From assembly GCF_020687205.1 (NCBI RefSeq), contig NZ_JAJEQE010000008.1, positions 1 to 64,000 of the forward strand: a stretch of DNA of 64,000 nucleotides, given 5' to 3'. Under the pieces are notes generated by a model. It ran no database searches and was not told the origin of the DNA. It worked only from the letters and a program-made list of their open reading frames with translations. The position numbers and the translations under genes are program-made. This DNA comes from Hominisplanchenecus faecis (GTDB lineage: Bacteria > Bacillota > Clostridia > Lachnospirales > Lachnospiraceae). Positions 35,083 through 43,300 of this stretch are shown in pieces. The first letter of the stretch is position 1. Each line of letters opens with the position of its first letter.

Positions 35083-35839
35083 TCAGCTCCTTCCAGATAA
35101 GATTGAAATAATCCCGAAACTGCGGTGCATTTCGAACCTGCATCGGCGTGCGTTCTTTCATATTAAAATCAAGTTTGATTTCTTTTTTGATCTCTGCCGG
35201 GCGTTTGCTCAGCACAAAAATCCGGTCTGCCATGCTGATCGCCTCAGAGAGATCATGCGTCACCAGCACCGCCGTCTTCTGTTCTTTTTTGATGATCCGA
35301 TAAATATCTTCACAGACCGAAAGTCTGGTCTGATAATCAAGTGCCGAAAATGGCTCATCCAGAAGCAACAATTCCGGCTGAAGTGCCAGTGTGCGGATCA
35401 GTGCCGCCCTCTGCCGCATCCCGCCGGAGAGCTGCGACGGCCTTACATCCCGGAAGTCCCACAATCCATAGTCTTTTAACATCTGATCCACGCGTTTCGT
35501 ATATTTTTCACTCTTTTTCTTCTGGATCTCCAGCCCCAGCATCACATTGCTGTAAATGCTCCTCCACTCAAACAGATAATCTTTCTGCAGCATATAGCCG
35601 ATCCGCTCTTTTTCGCCTGCGATGCTTTTGCCATCGAGCAGGATCTCGCCTTTTTCCGGCTTTAAAAGTCCGCAGATCAGTGAAAGCAGCGTGGATTTTC
35701 CACAGCCGCTCGGACCCACGATTGCTGCAAATTCCCCTTCTTTTATATGAAAAGAAATATCCGCCAATGTTTCCGTCTCGCCATCTATGCTGTGATAGGC
35801 ATAGCTGACATGATTCACTTCCAAAAGCTCTGACATCAC
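35069..35839 (-). CDS. ABC transporter ATPase, SsuB/TauB type
   Basis: A 256-residue ATPase with Walker A GPSGCGKSTLLSLICGL, Q-loop MLQKDYLFEWRSIYSNVMLGLEI, signature QLSGGMRQRAALIRTLALQPELLLLDEPFSALDYQTR and the switch His in VLVTHDLSEAISMADRI. It forms a two-gene operon with the permease at 34279. The usual SsuA/TauA-like binding protein is missing from the locus. It is divergent from queH. Confidence 0.9.
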   Translation of the reverse strand: MMSELLEVNHVSYAYHSIDGETETLADISFHIKEGEFAAIVGPSGCGKSTLLSLICGLLKPEKGEILLDGKSIAGEKERIGYMLQKDYLFEWRSIYSNVMLGLEIQKKKSEKYTKRVDQMLKDYGLWDFRDVRPSQLSGGMRQRAALIRTLALQPELLLLDEPFSALDYQTRLSVCEDIYRIIKKEQKTAVLVTHDLSEAISMADRIFVLSKRPAEIKKEIKLDFNMKERTPMQVRNAPQFRDYFNLIWKELNEHD

Positions 35840-35900
35840 GGTCTCCTTCTCTTTTTTTTCTAATTTATTTTATGATGCATGAGGAAGTTTTGATTATGAA

Positions 35901-35929
35901 TTGTCTGCTTTCCGGGATTGTGATAAACT
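35901..35929 (+). promoter_or_regulatory. Promoter of queH
   Basis: TTGTCT (35901-35906), a 17-bp spacer and TAAACT (35924-35929) preceded by TGA, an extended -10. Confidence 0.6.
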
Positions 35930-35971
35930 AAGAATAGCAGGGGCAAAAGTATTACAGAAAGGATGGCTTTT

Positions 35972-36616
35972 ATGGCTAATAAGATAAATTTTCAGAAAGA
36001 ACTGGATAAACTGCTGGAGCAGAACCAGTGCGAAGGCAGAATCCCTTCTCTTTTTCTGCACAGCTGCTGTGCACCGTGCAGCAGTTACGTGATCGAATAC
36101 TTATCCGATTATTTTCAGATCACGGTTTTTTATTACAATCCGAATATTTACCCGGACGAAGAGTATCTGCACCGTGTAAAAGAACAGCAGCATCTGATCT
36201 GCCAGATTCCGCAGAAGTATCCGGTCTCGTTTCTCGAGGGAGACTTTGACAAGGAACGATTCTATGATATGGCAAAGGGACTGGAAAAGATTCCGGAAGG
36301 CGGCGAACGTTGTTTTCAGTGCTATCGGCTCCGTCTGGAAAAAACGGCACAGCTTGCAAAGGAACATGGATTTGACTATTTCTGCACGACACTCTCGATC
36401 AGTCCTTTAAAAAACGCCCAGAAATTAAATGAAATCGGAGAGGAACTTGCAGATACTTACGGTATCCCATGGCTTCCTTCCGATTTCAAAAAGAAAAATG
36501 GTTATAAACGTTCCGTCGAGCTTTCAGCTCTTTATGGTCTGTACCGGCAGGACTACTGCGGCTGCGTGTTCTCAAAAAAAGAACGAGAACGCCAGATTGC
36601 ATCTGAACTTATTTGA
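35972..36616 (+). CDS. queH: Epoxyqueuosine reductase QueH
   Basis: Last step of queuosine tRNA modification, reducing epoxyqueuosine to queuosine. The 214 residues contain the three cysteine clusters of the QueH (DUF208) family: LHSCCAPCSSYV at 29-40, GGERCFQCYRLRL in the middle and YRQDYCGCVFS near the C-terminus, which hold an iron-sulfur cluster and a second metal. The start at ATG 35972 has AAAGGA at proper spacing; the ATG nine bases upstream is too close to it. It stands alone behind its own promoter and converges on helD. Confidence 0.94.
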   Translation: MANKINFQKELDKLLEQNQCEGRIPSLFLHSCCAPCSSYVIEYLSDYFQITVFYYNPNIYPDEEYLHRVKEQQHLICQIPQKYPVSFLEGDFDKERFYDMAKGLEKIPEGGERCFQCYRLRLEKTAQLAKEHGFDYFCTTLSISPLKNAQKLNEIGEELADTYGIPWLPSDFKKKNGYKRSVELSALYGLYRQDYCGCVFSKKERERQIASELI

Positions 36617-36628
36617 TTTTGCCTTTCT

Positions 36629-38677
36629 TTAATCCTGACTTGCTTTTACTTCATACATATACAATTCATGCAGTGCCCTTGTCGCACAGATGTATCTGGC
36701 CTGCCGGTGCAGCGGCGTATTGTCCTGCGTCGTATAAATTGCAAATACCTGGTCAAATTCCAGACCTTTTGCAAGATAGAAGGTCGTGACGGTCAGTCCC
36801 TTTTTGAAGTGAGTGCTGTCACGATCTACCACGGAAAAACGATTCTCTGTATCCATGCCAAGCTCTTCCATCCGCTCTTTCAGATAAGCGGCACTTTTCT
36901 TTGCACGCTCCTGTGTCATCTCGATCACAGCGGCCGTCTCAAACTCTTCCAGACGCAGTTTCTCAAGAACGGCTTCCAGTGCCGCCTTTCTGTCTGAAAA
37001 TGTCTGCTCTTCCACTGGTTTTCCATGACGCTCAAACAGCTCCATATCGGATACATCTGAAATGGAATTGGCATAAGATGCGATCTCCATGGTGTTGCGG
37101 TAACTCTTGTTCATATTGATCTTTCGGATGCCGCGGCCAAAAACACGCGGCAGGAAACTTAAAACATCCCTCGTTTTCTCCTCCATGGTCTGGGCTTTAT
37201 CTCCGAGGATCGTCATCTTGCAGGAGAACATCTTATCCAGGATCAGATACTGCATGTAGGAATAATCCTGCATCTCATCGATCACCAGATGACGGATGTT
37301 TCGGTCCATCCTGCGACTTTTTAGAAGATATTTCAGATACAACATCGGATAAACATCTTCATATTTCAGAAAGCGTTTCTCATAAGAAACCTGCGGCAGT
37401 GTCTCATAGCCGTATTCTTTCAGGAACCAGTTATACAACACGTACAGATCCGTACTGCGGTACATTTTCATGAATTTGCCACGTACGATCTCGATCTCGT
37501 CATCGCCGAGATCTCTGCCGATCAGCGTTTCGTACTCATCAACCACGTAATCCATGACAGCCTGCATACGCTCCAGCAGCGGAATATCCGGAAAGCGATA
37601 ATAAAACATCTCCGTCAGCTGACGTTCGCTCTTTGTCATGCCCTTGTATTTCAGGTCCGAAAAACGCATCAGGCGGTCTTCCAGTCCCAGCACAAACTCA
37701 TTAAGCTGCAATACAAAATCGATCGACTGTTTTTTGCGGCAACTTTCTGCATATTTTTCATCGAGAAGCTCTTTTTCGATCTGGTCACAGCGGTCTTCGC
37801 AGTCGCTGACCGTATCCCGGAGCTCCCTGTAGGCAAACATATCAAAACTCATCTCCCGGATATTCTCCTCGCCAAGCTCCGGAAGGATGTGGGAAATATA
37901 ATCTGAGAATACACCGTTTGGTGAAAGCACCAGCACATTCGAAGACTTGAGATTCTCCCGGTCATGATAGAGCAGATAGGCAATGCGGTGCAGTGCCACG
38001 GAAGTCTTGCCGCTTCCGGCCACGCCCTGGATTGCCAGGATCCGGTCCTGTGTGTTGCGGATGATCGCATTCTGCTCTTTCTGGATCGTCTTGATGATGT
38101 TTTTCAGTTTGACATCCCCGTGGCTGCCAAGCTCCTGCTTTAAAACCTCATCATCGATCTTGACATCACTCTCAAATGCATAAATCATCTTCCCGCCACG
38201 GATCTTGTACTGCCATTTGGAAAGTACTTCGCCCTCCATGCGTCCTGCCGGGGCATCATAGTAAGCTTCTCCTTTGTCGTAGTCATAAAACAGGCTGGAA
38301 ACCGGGGCACGCCAGTCATAGACCAGCGGGAGTCTTCCGGATTCTTTTGAAAAATTGCCGATGCCGATATAAAACGTTTCTGCCTCTTCTTCGCCGTCGT
38401 AGATGAAATCCACCCGCCCGAAAAACGGGGAATCCAGCATCTTTTTGAATCTCCGGCGAAGATCCAGCTTCTCCTTGTTGGCATTGACCTGACCAAGCAG
38501 TGCCTGCTGATTATCAAAATCTTCGTAGCCATACTGGTCCATCTCCGTGTAGTTTTCCCAGTAGTACTCATGCATATTTTCGATTTCTTTCTGTCCGTGC
38601 AGGATCGCATCATCCAGTTTGCGGATACGCTCCTGCAATTTATCTAAAACATAGTTCAGATACTCTCTGCTGTCCAT
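36629..38677 (-). CDS. helD: HelD-like RNA polymerase-recycling helicase (UvrD/Rep family)
   Basis: An ATP-driven motor related to HelD, which pries stalled RNA polymerase from nucleic acid. The 682 residues have the family's N-terminal coiled coil (1-60), DWRAPVSSLFYDYDKGEAYYDAP, Walker A GVAGSGKTSVALHRIAYLLYH, Walker B LVIDEMQDYSYMQYLILDKMF, and the C-terminal helicase motif TVTTFYLAKGLEFDQVFAIY. Slightly shorter than Bacillus HelD (about 770). It is monocistronic. Plain UvrD-type DNA repair is a less likely alternative because of the HelD-specific N-terminus. Confidence 0.88.
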   Translation of the reverse strand: MDSREYLNYVLDKLQERIRKLDDAILHGQKEIENMHEYYWENYTEMDQYGYEDFDNQQALLGQVNANKEKLDLRRRFKKMLDSPFFGRVDFIYDGEEEAETFYIGIGNFSKESGRLPLVYDWRAPVSSLFYDYDKGEAYYDAPAGRMEGEVLSKWQYKIRGGKMIYAFESDVKIDDEVLKQELGSHGDVKLKNIIKTIQKEQNAIIRNTQDRILAIQGVAGSGKTSVALHRIAYLLYHDRENLKSSNVLVLSPNGVFSDYISHILPELGEENIREMSFDMFAYRELRDTVSDCEDRCDQIEKELLDEKYAESCRKKQSIDFVLQLNEFVLGLEDRLMRFSDLKYKGMTKSERQLTEMFYYRFPDIPLLERMQAVMDYVVDEYETLIGRDLGDDEIEIVRGKFMKMYRSTDLYVLYNWFLKEYGYETLPQVSYEKRFLKYEDVYPMLYLKYLLKSRRMDRNIRHLVIDEMQDYSYMQYLILDKMFSCKMTILGDKAQTMEEKTRDVLSFLPRVFGRGIRKINMNKSYRNTMEIASYANSISDVSDMELFERHGKPVEEQTFSDRKAALEAVLEKLRLEEFETAAVIEMTQERAKKSAAYLKERMEELGMDTENRFSVVDRDSTHFKKGLTVTTFYLAKGLEFDQVFAIYTTQDNTPLHRQARYICATRALHELYMYEVKASQD

Positions 38678-38831
38678 GTTATCATCCTTTTTATCCTTTT
38701 AGTCGGAGAGACATCCAGTTGTAGAAACGGTGCGTCATTCTTCCGCATTTAAGCATTATACTTTATTTTTTCCTGCGATACAAGGCTTGTTGCATATTTC
38801 TCAAAATCGGCAGCAGAGTGCCTGTGCTCTC

Positions 38832-38860
38832 TTTACATTCTTCTGTTTCCATGCTATCAT
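38832..38860 (+). promoter_or_regulatory. Promoter of the GNAT gene
   Basis: TTTACA (38832-38837), a 17-bp spacer and TATCAT (38855-38860). The leader to the ATG at 38966 is about 100 nt and is structured. Confidence 0.55.
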
Positions 38861-38882
38861 TTATAATTATTTCCGTAGGAAA

Positions 38883-38936
38883 GATGCGGATTTTGAATGT
38901 TTACAAAATCGAATGCATCCGTCTGCAATTTTTTTT
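38883..38936 (+). promoter_or_regulatory. Leader hairpin and U-tract before the GNAT gene (possible attenuator)
   Basis: GATGC (38883-38887) pairs with GCATC (38915-38919), and ATTTTG (38890-38895) with CAAAAT (38904-38909), as one nested hairpin. Nine bases later a run of eight T (38929-38936) occurs, 30 bases before the start codon. An alternative pairing TGCGGAT with ATCC...TGCA also exists. The arrangement suggests conditional termination. Confidence 0.4.
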
Positions 38937-38965
38937 GTGGATTTTTTATACTTTGGAGGTTTTTT

Positions 38966-39454
38966 ATGGTACGAAAAGCTGTTATGGATGACTTTCCTGT
39001 CATCCTGAATATTTATGCAACTGCCCGGGCTTTTATGGCAAAAACCGGGAACCCGACCCAGTGGGCAGACGGACATCCTTCCGCCGATCTGCTCCGGGAA
39101 TGTATCCTCGCACAGAAGCTGTTTGTCTTCACGGATCCCGATGATTTTTCGCAGATCCACGGCTGTTTTTATTTTGCCATCGAAAACGATCCGACTTATG
39201 CACAGATCTCAGAGGGCAACTGGTTATCCGCTGCCCCTTACGGCGTGATCCACATGGTCGCAAGTGACGGGCAGGTGCACAGATTTCTGCGAAAAGTGCT
39301 GGATTTCTGCGAGCCGCAGACTTCCCATCTTCGCATCGACACACACCACGACAACAAGATCATGCAGCATGTGCTTGAAAAAAACGGATTCCGCAAATGC
39401 GGCATCATCCATCTTGCAAACGGTGATCCGCGTCTTGCCTATGAAAAATGCTGA
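38966..39454 (+). CDS. GNAT-family N-acetyltransferase
   Basis: A 162-residue acetyl-CoA-dependent transferase. The N-terminus VRKAVMDDFPVILNIYATARAFMAKTGNPTQWADGHPSADLL is characteristic of a GNAT group widespread in Firmicutes. The acetyl-CoA-binding region follows (HMVASDGQVHRFLRKVLDFCEPQTSHLRIDTHHDNKIMQHVLEKNGFRKCGII). The acceptor is unknown. The start at ATG 38966 has GGAGG 6 bases upstream; the longer frame from 38897 runs through the leader structure and is rejected. Confidence 0.88.
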   Translation: MVRKAVMDDFPVILNIYATARAFMAKTGNPTQWADGHPSADLLRECILAQKLFVFTDPDDFSQIHGCFYFAIENDPTYAQISEGNWLSAAPYGVIHMVASDGQVHRFLRKVLDFCEPQTSHLRIDTHHDNKIMQHVLEKNGFRKCGIIHLANGDPRLAYEKC

Positions 39455-39495
39455 TCCGACTCACGTTCTGATCTCTTTGCCGCCTGCACACACGC

Positions 39496-39542
39496 AAAAA
39501 GCTCCCCGGCTTTGTCCCTATGACATTGCCTGAGAGCTTTTT
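39496..39542. terminator. Bidirectional terminator between the GNAT and glnQ-like genes
   Basis: A 9-bp stem AAAAAGCTC/GAGCTTTTT (39496-39504 with 39534-39542) gives a U-run on either strand. Inside are stems GGC/GCC and TGTC/GACA separated by a symmetrical AA/AA internal loop. The elaborate interior is more ordered than most terminators. Confidence 0.85.
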
Positions 39543-39582
39543 CTGGTTTTTCTTTTTATATTTCTCTTTTTTGTCTCTGTTT

Positions 39583-40326
39583 TTATTTTGCACGGAATCT
39601 GGCCAGGAAATCTTTTGTCCTTGCATTCTGCGGATTTTCAAAAATATCCGAAGGACTGCCTTCTTCGCAGATGACACCGTCCGCCATGTAAACGACATGG
39701 TTGGAAACGTCCCTTGCGAATGCCATCTCGTGTGTAACGACCAGCATGGTCATGCCTTCGTTTGCCAGTCCACGCATAACTTCCAGTACTTCACCTACCA
39801 TTTCCGGGTCCAGTGCGGATGTCGGCTCGTCAAAGAGCAGGATCTCCGGCTCCATCGCCAGAGCACGGGCGATCGCCACACGCTGTTTCTGTCCGCCGGA
39901 AAGCTGACGCGGCTTCGCATTGATGTACGGGTTCATGCCGACTTTTGTCAGATACTGCATGGCCTTTTCTTTTGCTTCTTCTTTGTTTCTTTTCAGAACT
40001 TTTGTCTGTCCAATGATGCAGTTCTCAAGAACCGACATATTGTTGAACAGATTAAAAGACTGAAATACCATGCCTACTTTTGCACGGTATGCTGCCGCAT
40101 TGACCTTTTTATCCACCACGCTGTCTCCATGAAATACCACATCCCCGGAGGTCGGTGTCTCCAGAAGGTTGATGCAGCGAAGCAGTGTGGATTTGCCGGA
40201 ACCGGAAGAACCGATGATCGATGTCACATCGCCCGGATGTACAACAAAATCAATGTCTTTGAGAACGGCGTTGGCACCAAAAGATTTGGACAGGTGTTTT
40301 ACTTCCAGAATCGCATCTCTATTCAT
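39583..40326 (-). CDS. Polar amino-acid ABC transporter ATPase (GlnQ/ArtP family)
   Basis: A 247-residue ATPase with Walker [19 protein letters not shown], signature [40 protein letters not shown] and switch His [12 protein letters not shown]. It drives uptake by the permease with which it overlaps by 4 bp. It is the last gene of the SBP-permease-ATPase operon. The substrate class is polar amino acids such as glutamine, cystine, arginine or glutamate; sequence alone does not decide. Confidence 0.95.
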   Translation of the reverse strand: MNRDAILEVKHLSKSFGANAVLKDIDFVVHPGDVTSIIGSSGSGKSTLLRCINLLETPTSGDVVFHGDSVVDKKVNAAAYRAKVGMVFQSFNLFNNMSVLENCIIGQTKVLKRNKEEAKEKAMQYLTKVGMNPYINAKPRQLSGGQKQRVAIARALAMEPEILLFDEPTSALDPEMVGEVLEVMRGLANEGMTMLVVTHEMAFARDVSNHVVYMADGVICEEGSPSDIFENPQNARTKDFLARFRAK

Positions 40327-41168
40327 TTGTCTCTTCCTCCGTTCACATCAGTTTCGATATTTCTCTCTTTGTCAAAGCTTCCTTCTCCCGGATAACTGTA
40401 ATTTCCGCTCGTATGTGCCAGCTGATCGGTCGTTGCCAGATCAAAACTTGCCGGTCCGTCCAGTTTGGACTCCCAGAAGCGCAGAAGTCTTGAAAAGACA
40501 AAGGTCATGATCAGATAGAGGACCATCGCTACAGTCATTGCCTCAAACCACCAGTAATAAGCTCCGGCTGTCTGTTTTGCCGCATAATACAGCTCGATAA
40601 CACCGATTACGGACAGTACCGAGGAGTCTTTGATGTTGATGATCAGGTTGTTGCCGATCTGCGGAATGATGTTTCGCAGCGTCTGCGGGAAAATGACGTA
40701 CAGCATTGTCTGAAAGTGCGTCATACCGATTGCTTTTGCACCTTCGGTCTGTCCCGGATCGATCGATAAGATACCGCCTCGCACGGTCTCTGCCATGTAG
40801 GCTCCGGTGTTGATCGACACGATAAAGAATGCAGCGAACCACATTCCCATAGTGATGCCGAGATACTGCATGGCACCAAAATAGATAAACATCGCCTGGA
40901 CGATCATAGGTGTTCCGCGGAATACTTCCACGTAGATGTTCAGAATCAGTTTTACGATAAACAACAGGGCTCTTTTGATGATGGAATCCTGTTTGGACAC
41001 CGGAATGGTCTGCACGATGCCGACCGCAAAACCGATCAGACATCCGACAAAGGTACCCACCAGGGCGATCAGCAGGGTGCTTCCTGCCCCGCGAAGGAAG
41101 GATGCACTGTAGTGTGTGACCAGATAAACGACTCTGGCCCAGTAGTCTGTTGGCAAAGTACTGCTCAT
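40323..41168 (-). CDS. Polar amino-acid ABC transporter permease
   Basis: A 281-residue permease of the HisM/GlnP type. Helices lie at about 25-50, 75-95, 105-125 and 205-235. The EAA loop reads [51 protein letters not shown], and [16 protein letters not shown] is the other family hallmark. About 35 hydrophilic residues at the C-terminus ([36 protein letters not shown]) are longer than usual. Part of the three-gene transporter operon. Confidence 0.94.
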   Translation of the reverse strand: MSSTLPTDYWARVVYLVTHYSASFLRGAGSTLLIALVGTFVGCLIGFAVGIVQTIPVSKQDSIIKRALLFIVKLILNIYVEVFRGTPMIVQAMFIYFGAMQYLGITMGMWFAAFFIVSINTGAYMAETVRGGILSIDPGQTEGAKAIGMTHFQTMLYVIFPQTLRNIIPQIGNNLIINIKDSSVLSVIGVIELYYAAKQTAGAYYWWFEAMTVAMVLYLIMTFVFSRLLRFWESKLDGPASFDLATTDQLAHTSGNYSYPGEGSFDKERNIETDVNGGRDK

Positions 41169-41191
41169 AATACATTTCCTCCCATACGTGT

Positions 41192-42091
41192 TTATTCAGA
41201 CAATGGCTGTACGGAGATCGCTTCGTTCATCATCTGCTCATAGTCTTCTTTTGTCATTTTTTCCAGAACGCTGTTGATCTCATCCACCAGTTCCTGATTG
41301 CCTTTCTTTACAGAGATACCGATGTTGATCTCTTCGTCTGATACCTGATAATTGTCATCCGAAGAGGAGAAATCCAGCATTTCCATATCCGGATAAGCCA
41401 CACAAGCTGCCATTGCAGTCGGCTGGTCGGTACAGATCAGGTCACATGCTCCGGATTCCAGAGATACCAGCATCGTTCCTGTGGTTTCATAAGCCGGCAG
41501 TTTGTTTACATCTTCGATCTGATCAAGGCAGGTATCATACCATACGGTGTTGATCTGAGAAGTAGCCGTTGCACCCTTTAAGTCTGCCAGACCTTTTGCA
41601 TCTTTATACGGTCCGTCCTTTTTTACCAGTGTCACGATGGATGCATAATAATACGGGTCTGTGAAATCTACGGATTCCAGACGTTTTGCGGTAATAGACT
41701 GTCCTGCGATCGCACAGTCAATGGCCCCGGAACTTACCGATGTCGGAAGGCTGTCCCAATCCATCTTTACGATCTCCAGATCCCAGCCAAGCTCTTCACA
41801 GATGTGTTTTGCCATCATAACGTCATAGCCGTATGCATAATCAGAAGAACCTGAAATCGGAACGGCTCCGTTGGAATCATCGCTCTGTGTCCAGTTGTAC
41901 GGTGCATAGGCACATTCCATGCCGACACGCAGGGTTTTCTTTTCTCCGGAATCCGCTGCTGCCGCATCGCTTCCTGCTTCACTTTCTGTTTTGCTTCCGC
42001 CGTCTGTGGATGCTGCCTGCTTGCTTCCGCATCCTGCCATAGACATCGTTACTGCTGCTACAAGTACTGCTGCTAATGCTTTTTTCTTCAT
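41192..42091 (-). CDS. Polar amino-acid ABC transporter binding lipoprotein
   Basis: A 299-residue lipoprotein. The signal peptide with lipobox SMAGC ends at residue 20-21, followed by an Ser/Ala/Asp-rich linker to about 50. The family 3 binding domain shows LRVGMECAYAPYNWTQ, GYDVMMAKHICEELGWDLEIVKMDWDSLPTSVSSGAIDCAIAGQSITAKRLESVDFTDPYYYA and CDLICTDQPTAMA. It captures an amino acid for the permease and ATPase encoded downstream. A 26-bp interrupted palindrome lies 24 bp ahead of the start codon and may control the operon. Confidence 0.93.
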   Translation of the reverse strand: MKKKALAAVLVAAVTMSMAGCGSKQAASTDGGSKTESEAGSDAAAADSGEKKTLRVGMECAYAPYNWTQSDDSNGAVPISGSSDYAYGYDVMMAKHICEELGWDLEIVKMDWDSLPTSVSSGAIDCAIAGQSITAKRLESVDFTDPYYYASIVTLVKKDGPYKDAKGLADLKGATATSQINTVWYDTCLDQIEDVNKLPAYETTGTMLVSLESGACDLICTDQPTAMAACVAYPDMEMLDFSSSDDNYQVSDEEINIGISVKKGNQELVDEINSVLEKMTKEDYEQMMNEAISVQPLSE

Positions 42092-42114
42092 TGTTCCGCT
42101 CTCCCTTTCAATCC

Positions 42115-42140
42115 AGGAAACCTGCCGTGACAGTTTTCCT
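42115..42140. promoter_or_regulatory. Interrupted palindrome upstream of the amino-acid ABC operon
   Basis: AGGAAA, one base, CTG, a 6-base centre, CAG, one base, TTTCCT: a symmetric 26-bp element between the probable promoter and the SBP start codon. It could be an operator or a leader hairpin. Confidence 0.4.
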
Positions 42141-42164
42141 TTACATTTTAAATTTTAAATTTGA

Positions 42165-42204
42165 TAAAAAAGGACAGAGAAGTCCAGAATCCGACCTCTC
42201 TGTC
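42165..42204 (-). terminator. Terminator of the SH3-domain gene
   Basis: On the minus strand an 8-bp stem GACAGAGA/TCTCTGTC (42173-42180 with 42197-42204) is followed by CCTTTTTT, about 45 bases after the stop. Confidence 0.78.
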
Positions 42205-42247
42205 TTCTTGTTATCATACCTCAGCCATGCTGCTTTGTCAACGTCTG

Positions 42248-42964
42248 TCAGTTAAAAAATCTGGCTCCCATATAGCCCACCTGGCCATTTACGGAAACCT
42301 TGTACCATCCGCCCTCATCTCCTAAGAACTCTACGGTCGTACCTGCCTCAAACTGACCGATGATGTTGTCACCGTAGTCCGGGTAAGAACGCATGTAGCA
42401 TGCGGAATTGATCGTCATGTAAACCGGCTGGGCAGCATCCGTCTGCGGCGTTGTCACATCCTGCGTGTCATTGCTGTAGTCACTGCCATCGGTCGTTGCA
42501 TCATTGCCTGCATTATCATATGTACCGTCGCTGCTCTGTGAGCCATTACTGTATGTGCCGCCACTGTTCTGTGAAGCATTGTTTGCGGAATTGCTGCCAT
42601 TTTGGCTGTTATCTGCTGTACTTCCTTTACTGTCTGTACCTGCATTGGAAGATGTTGAACTTTCGGTCTGCTTTTCTGTCGCTTTTTCCGTCTGTTTTTT
42701 GGTTTCTTTTTCGGTCTGTTTTTTGGTTTCTTTCTCTGTCTGCTTTTTCGTTTCTTTTTCAGTCTGTTTCTTTGTCTCAGTTTCTTTTCCGGTCTCTGTC
42801 TGTGCCTCTGTATTTTTACGGATCACAGCCGGATCACTGTTTCCATTGACCTTTGAAGAATAAATCTTCAGTCCCAGGATTGAACCGCCGATGATCAGTA
42901 TCACGACAACACCGACCAGGAAATAACGCAGGTTATCCGATAACCATTCTTTAAAATCTCCCAT
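42248..42964 (-). CDS. Membrane-anchored SH3-domain protein with Lys/Glu/Thr repeats
   Basis: A 238-residue protein from the ATG at 42964 (GGAGG 6 bases upstream). A short cytoplasmic start (MGDFKEWLSDNLRY) is followed by one membrane helix (about 15-36), so most of the protein lies outside. Residues 55-105 are tandem copies of an octapeptide close to KETKKQTE; a Ser/Asn/Gly/Thr-rich spacer follows; the last 55 residues form an SH3_3 domain (ACYMRSYPDYGDNIIGQFEAGTTVEFLGDEGGWYKVSVNGQVGYMGARFFN). It probably binds peptidoglycan. The repeat length may vary between strains by slippage. Confidence 0.85.
   Translation of the reverse strand: MGDFKEWLSDNLRYFLVGVVVILIIGGSILGLKIYSSKVNGNSDPAVIRKNTEAQTETGKETETKKQTEKETKKQTEKETKKQTEKETKKQTEKATEKQTESSTSSNAGTDSKGSTADNSQNGSNSANNASQNSGGTYSNGSQSSDGTYDNAGNDATTDGSDYSNDTQDVTTPQTDAAQPVYMTINSACYMRSYPDYGDNIIGQFEAGTTVEFLGDEGGWYKVSVNGQVGYMGARFFN
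42664..42780 (-). repeat. In-frame 24-bp tandem repeats coding KETKKQTE
   Basis: About four to five 24-bp units inside the SH3 gene, diverged mainly at third codon positions, encode the charged spacer that follows the membrane helix. Confidence 0.85.
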
Positions 42965-43196
42965 TTGGATCCTCCTTGTTTTTGATTTTATGCTGCAGCC
43001 TTTCACAGATACTGCTTTTCACTGTGCGAAATAACTGCACTGTCTGTAAGTATATCATGCTTTCCTGCTATAATCCAGTGAAATATTTTTCCAGATGCTC
43101 CCTTTTTCATCCGATTTTTCGGATCACATCTCTTTTTACCGGATTCTGTACTCTGTATACAAAATACTGGCTTTCACGTGTATTCTGCCTGAACAA

Positions 43197-43248
43197 AAAT
43201 AAGAAGAAAGTAGAACTCTTCTTCAAAAATTCCTCTTTCTTCTTATTT
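43197..43248 (-). terminator. Terminator of ldhA
   Basis: A perfect 14-bp stem (43197-43210 with 43235-43248) is followed on the minus strand by TTGTTC after an A/T-rich stem end. It lies about 50 bases after the dehydrogenase stop. The rest of the gap 42965-43300 is the SH3 gene's upstream region; no gene is seen. Confidence 0.8.
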
Positions 43249-43300
43249 TATATCATTCTATTTCATATTGTTTCTGTCATCCGCTTTCAGCAAACGCACC

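Noticed and set aside
39520-40395. 291-codon plus-strand frame
   Set aside because: It is the antisense shadow of the amino-acid ABC ATPase gene, which has all ATPase motifs.
42664-42780. CRISPR-like regular repeats
   Set aside because: The 24-bp units are in frame, have no spacers and encode the KETKKQTE peptide.
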